Assembly (NCBI RefSeq): GCF_000224145.3
Contig: NC_020174.2
Location: 6,059,106-6,123,105, forward strand
Length of the DNA stretch: 64,000 nucleotides
From: Ciona intestinalis
Taxonomy: Eukaryota; Chordata; Ascidiacea; Phlebobranchia; Cionidae
Reading direction: 5' to 3'
Positions within the stretch are counted from its first letter, which is position 1; each line of letters begins with the position of its first letter. The notes beneath the pieces were generated by a model, which saw only the letters and a program-made list of their open reading frames with translations, was not told where the DNA came from and did not search any database. The position numbers were made by a program, and so were the translations under genes. This document shows positions 60,201 through 64,000 of the stretch, piece by piece.

Positions 60201-63200
60201 GGTGACAGAAATCTATATGTATGCTAATCTTAAAATACACCGTTTCACCTGTCCCTAGACAAGACACTTTACAGTATACCATAATGATGTCTCGCAATAT
60301 TACAGTAGGCCTATAGCATCAGTCACACTTTAATACCCTTCATTAGAATATCTGTAAGCCCCCACCTGTTGTTGTTCTTTAACAAGTTTATTGGTCCTCT
60401 CATCATTCTTCTTTTTCTGTTCGGCCATTTTCATTTCTTCCTCGTAGAAATGCTGCAAAAAGTGCCATAGATTTATTTCAACACAAACATAAGCAAATGT
60501 GAGCTTGAATTGTTTCTACAGATGTAAATGAAAGTATGAAAGAAACAGCAATCACCAATGAAAAGAAGCGATAAGAATGACCTCAGCAGCAAATATAACT
60601 ATCACTATGATCCTCCTGTTACTAAATGCATGCAACCCTTCCAAATGACAAGGTGTGCATTCACCACCTTGGGTGATGTGACTTCACCCTAACCATGCTA
60701 TCAACCTTTGCGTCTTCTTTTTCATTTCTTGTCACATCAGCTTCCTCAGCCAAACCACCTTGGTCCAATGTAGTGGCATTGATGCTAGCTGAACTGTTGT
60801 TACATTTAATATCATTGTCTTCCAAAGTAATCTGGTCTTGGTTTTGAACATTGTCGCTTTGAAAAGGTAGTTTGTTTATTTCTCCCTTGTCGTTATCTTT
60901 TTGTTCTTTATTTTCATCAGATGCAATCATAATTTTATCATCCTTATCTTTATCTTTAGTTGTTTCTGGTACTTGAAGAGGACTTCCTGGTGATATTAAC
61001 TCAGAGTCAGAATCATCATTGCTTAAAATACTTGGCTGGATTTCAACTTTTAAATCAACTTTATTTTCAGAATCGCCACCTCTATCAGTCTGTTTAAGCT
61101 CTTGTTTCACGGACTTCTGAGACGTGGGGATTGTTAAGGACTTCGTGTCTCCATTCGTTGAAGACAAACTTGACATTTTGCTTCTCTCTCTACGAAGGTT
61201 AAGCTTGGTTCCCATCTTTTTCTGCAAGTTTTTCGCCAGTTGCCAGAAAGAACTTTTAGATTTTTCTGTGGGTGACAATTGCTGCTCCGACGCCGATTCC
61301 TCAGCTGGCGCTGCTTGCTGTTTTGCGATATCCAGTAATACAGGTTCGTCTGATTCCTTGGCCACAACATCTATAGACATAGGACTATTGAACGAAGCAT
61401 CCAACGAATCTTCTCCAGAATTAGAGCTATCGCTTGTTTCGCCTTTGATGTGTGCATCATGGGAAAAGGTTTTGAAATCGTTTTGATTACTGCGATCACT
61501 TTTGACATCAATGTCGCCAACGTTTATAGTGGTTGGTTCACGTTCCTGTGAATTTATCCGATTGTCTTTCATTTTTAAGTCTTCTTTTACCTAAGGTATA
61601 AAACGGTTTAATACGATGTCTAATGAACGAGGTACGTAGGTTACAAATGCCAGATTTTACCTTTACGTTATCATTTTGCTCCGTATTAGTTTGTGGCGTA
61701 TCCCCAGTGAAGAGAGAATGTTGCTTAATTACTTCAGGGGACATAGGTGGACTTCTACACACATCTTGTGCCTTGTTTGGCTCTTGTTTATCTTGCGGGT
61801 AACCATGTGAAGTGTTTCGATCGTCAATCTTTTCTCTTTTTGGAGAAAACGCACGTTCCGCCTCGGCTTCGCTCCTGCTCGCAAACGCCACCCTTTTTCC
61901 ACTTCTCCTTTGCTTTCCAACTGATGTAGCCGAAGACGCCAGAGATATGCAAGGACTGACAGGCGATCTTATCCTGCTTTGACTTGTCTCCTTCATTGAG
62001 GAAATGTGTTCCGCCTTCAACGGCGGCAACTGCTTGGGCGAAATATAAGGTGGACTTAATCCTGTGCTCGTCTGATCCGATGTGACATCGTCCACTTTAC
62101 GAATGTTTCTCGGAGAAAAATGTTGTTGTTGTGGAGTTGGCCGCGATTCTACGTTTATTTGTTGTGGGTGGCCGTACTGCTCACGGGTCGTTTCTTGGTT
62201 CTGTACTCTTGGAGAAGTCACTCTCTCTGGGATAAAACTTGTTTCATGATTCTCCGCAATGTTTCTATCGTCTTTGCGTGCGACCACTCGCGGTGCTTCG
62301 GCCCAACGCTCAGATTGAGTTCGATTTTCATTGCGTTCTTCTTTATCACGTTTTGGGGGCGAAGTCGGCACAAAAACGTCGTCGTCTTCGTCCTCAGCAA
62401 CAGTGCTTACCGCGTCAATGTTCCGCCTCTGTCGTCGCGACATTGGTAAGCTACCCCGGCGTTGGTACATCGCTGCGTCCATGTCATGGTATAGCCCTCT
62501 TCGTGATCGCTATAACCGGCATATTATAACATTTATTATAGATGTGTAACCCCCCACCACCGTTATTATTGCATAACTAATACCACCGCACTTACAGATC
62601 CTTCTCTACTTTCAAGGAAACGCCTGCGACCCTGTCTAGATATAGGAGGCACGGAGGAGCTTGCATTCGTAAAGGGAGACTCCAGTTTATCCGGATACGC
62701 ATCAGGTACTTGTTGATATCTACCACTGGTGTTGTACGTTGGTACCGTGTTGTTAGGTTCAGGCTATAGCAAAGCGGAGGTTAGTAATTTGCCTCAGCTT
62801 ATAACGCATTTCGTGTTAGCGTGAATTGGTATAACTATCGTTAGCTACCCTGTTATAATCGTGGATCGGCATCTCCTTTTTCGTCCATGGTTCGCCAGCA
62901 TGTTGAGTTCTCCTATCGTATGGTGCCTGGGGAAAAAGCTAATCCCTAACACGACGAATACATAGCATAATTTGTTAGCTAAAATACCATATGTAGGCGC
63001 GAACAATGACATGTTTGATATTTCACTCGTCAGAAATTATCGTGCGGAAATCATGTTAAAAGTAAATTCTTCATAAAATTCTTACACGACTGAGATATAC
63101 AAAAAGTAAACTAAATAAATGGAATTATCCATAAAGTCTAACCCAGTGGTTTCCTTATGAGTTGTCTAAATTTTCAAATTACCCACAAAGTTACATACAA

Positions 63201-64000
63201 ACTCGTAAGCGGGTATACGTGGTGTGTGAAACAGAATACTCCTTTTAAAAACGTTCGTTGCCCCGCCATGCGAGGATAAGTTTTCTTTTATTTATTCATT
63301 CTTAGATAGTTTTCTACAACACGAAATGCTTACCCTGTTATTAGGAGTTGGGTATCCGTATTGATGAGGTTGAAACTCATGGTGGTGGTGGGGTTGGTAC
63401 TGCAGTGGGCCGCCGTATTCTTGGGAATATCCATAGTTGTGGAATGCCCCCGGATGTTCTGGTGGATGTTGGTATGGGTTTGGAGGGTAACGCGTATTCC
63501 GCCGGTCCCAGTACTGGCCGTATGTGCCATCGTTCGAAGGCTGCGATTAAAATGCGTGTAAATGCAAATACTTAAACGGCACGCCAACGAAAAATCAAAA
63601 TTTGTGTATATAGATAAGTACCCTCAAATGTGATTTAAAGGTACCACTAAAGTTTCAAAAACGCTTTCAAAAAAGTTTCAATTTTTTTTTTAATTCCTGT
63701 TTTCGTTGTTTGAAACTTTGGTGGTATAGCTTTACGTTACATTTGAGCATCTTATACATAAATTTAGATTTTTCGTTGGAACTTTTATTTGTTGTATTTC
63801 TGGTCTTCTACAAGCAACATGCTTCAATGCGTGGATGGATTTCCATTCCATCGCATGCTAAATCGCCGCTTTAAAACCAACTATGGCCAGCTATACTGCC
63901 TAATGCTGCTTCCACCGCTAATCTACATGAGTTGTGCGTGATTGATTCCACCATCACTGTACATGGTCCCCTAACCTCCATGTTATAGCCGGGGTAATCC
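54300..64000 (-). CDS. Very long coiled-coil / low-complexity protein, 5' end outside the window
   Basis: Exons, minus strand in reading order: 63976-edge (tentative), 63334..63540, 62849..62926, 62596..62763, 61661..62509, 60688..61590, 60366..60452, 59911..60117, 59488..59607, 59286..59423, 59031..59123, 58656..58775, 58134..58318, 57764..57884, 56234..57514, one or two short exons in 56106-56156, 55638..56087, 55303..55359, 55103..55153, 54868..55047, 54431..54478, 54300..54329. This gives about 1,795 residues or more. The N-terminal part is Pro/Tyr/His-rich, followed by an Arg/Ser-rich charged region and a Ser/Asp/Lys region. Then comes a coiled-coil core including an almost uninterrupted Glu/Arg/Lys helix (58134-58318), a 427-residue acidic exon and a Lys/Ser-rich C-terminus. 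Nearly all exons are phase 0. I do not recognise the family; a cytoskeletal or centrosomal scaffold is a guess. The junction near 56106-56087 is ambiguous, and the last exon could instead use an acceptor at about 54314. Confidence 0.72.
54715..54835 (+). repeat. Family B repeat, near complete
   Basis: AAGTTACACACGTGGTAACC, GGGCACGAGGTGTATGAGAC and GTATTATAACGACTATTGTT to CACGAGAATAAAACATGTTA. It lies in an intron of the coiled-coil gene. Confidence 0.7.
57560..57725 (+). repeat. SINE/family B composite, diverged
   Basis: CACTCTGTCCATGTG, TTATGTGTTGTCTAATTTGT and the degenerate ACATTTTTCTGGTAATTTTT parallel 58440-58640, a second composite copy in the same gene. Confidence 0.5.
58440..58640 (+). 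repeat. SINE/family B composite
   Basis: GCTGCAACCATTGTAGAAAC, CTAACCCAGTGGTTTCTTAT, GTTTTCTAAGTTGTCTGCCA and CATATTTTTGGTAACTCGTA join the SINE body directly to a family B start, supporting one composite element. Confidence 0.6.
58850..59020 (+). repeat. Family B repeat, two overlapping partial units
   Basis: GTAACGTGCATGGTAACCCG precedes a second unit AAGTAACATACTTAGTAACT with CCCATGTTATAACAATTGTC and a terminal TTACATTCATTCATTT. Confidence 0.65.
63137..63310 (+). repeat. SINE/family B composite
   Basis: CTAACCCAGTGGTTTCCTTA and TGAGTTGTCTAAATT are followed by the family B unit CAAAGTTACATACAAACTCG, GTGGTGTGTGAAACAGAATA and GTTGCCCCGCCATGCGAGGA. Confidence 0.65.
63623..63747. repeat. Palindromic fold-back element
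   Basis: The left arm (63623-63663) CTCAAATGTGATTTAAAGGT ACCACTAAAGTTTC is inverted in the right arm (63704-63747) GAAACTTTGGTGGTATAGCT...TACATTTGAG, with a 40-base A/T spacer. It is a non-coding MITE-like fold-back. A left-arm copy occurs at 36046-36085. Confidence 0.7.

Overview
The window looks like nuclear DNA of an ascidian tunicate, most likely Ciona or a close relative. It is AT-rich and has many short, strictly phased GT-AG introns. It carries tRNA-derived SINEs and a dense family of about 200 bp inverted-repeat elements. The gene set also fits: a sperm dynein IC3-type thioredoxin/NDPK protein, a vasopressin/oxytocin-type receptor and NIP7. Species assignment is inference; no database was searched. 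Gene models were built by hand, matching splice sites and codon phase between exons.

Layout. 0-3 kb: NIP7 (minus, 4 exons, complete) lies head-to-head with a single-exon TLC-domain membrane protein (plus). 5-14 kb: a 19-exon gene (plus) encodes a thioredoxin domain, three NDPK modules and a Ser/Pro/Glu-rich tail, the NME8/TXNDC3 or outer-arm dynein IC3 architecture. 19-25 kb: a DLGAP/GKAP-family gene (plus); its best spliced form ends in a PDZ-ligand-like -MTYI. 27-34 kb: a seven-transmembrane receptor of the vasopressin/oxytocin family (minus, 7 exons). 34-43 kb: gene-poor, repeat-rich DNA. 43-51 kb: a 7-exon gene (plus) whose centre is a tyrosine-recombinase-like DUF3504 domain of the kind domesticated from Crypton transposons, between long disordered acidic and polar arms. 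52.5-54 kb: a small single-pass membrane protein (minus). 54.3-64 kb: a very long coiled-coil and low-complexity protein (minus), at least 21 exons, continuing past the window edge.

There is no sign of an operon-like pathway; these are mostly independent genes. The most unusual items are the Crypton-derived gene, with a predicted inactive recombinase core, a canonical DSGxxS motif and a possible alternative 5' exon; the alternative 3' end of the DLGAP gene that switches a PDZ ligand on or off; the small membrane protein with a perfect phosphorylation-dependent SUMO motif in its tail; and the high density of one MITE family between 22 and 53 kb.
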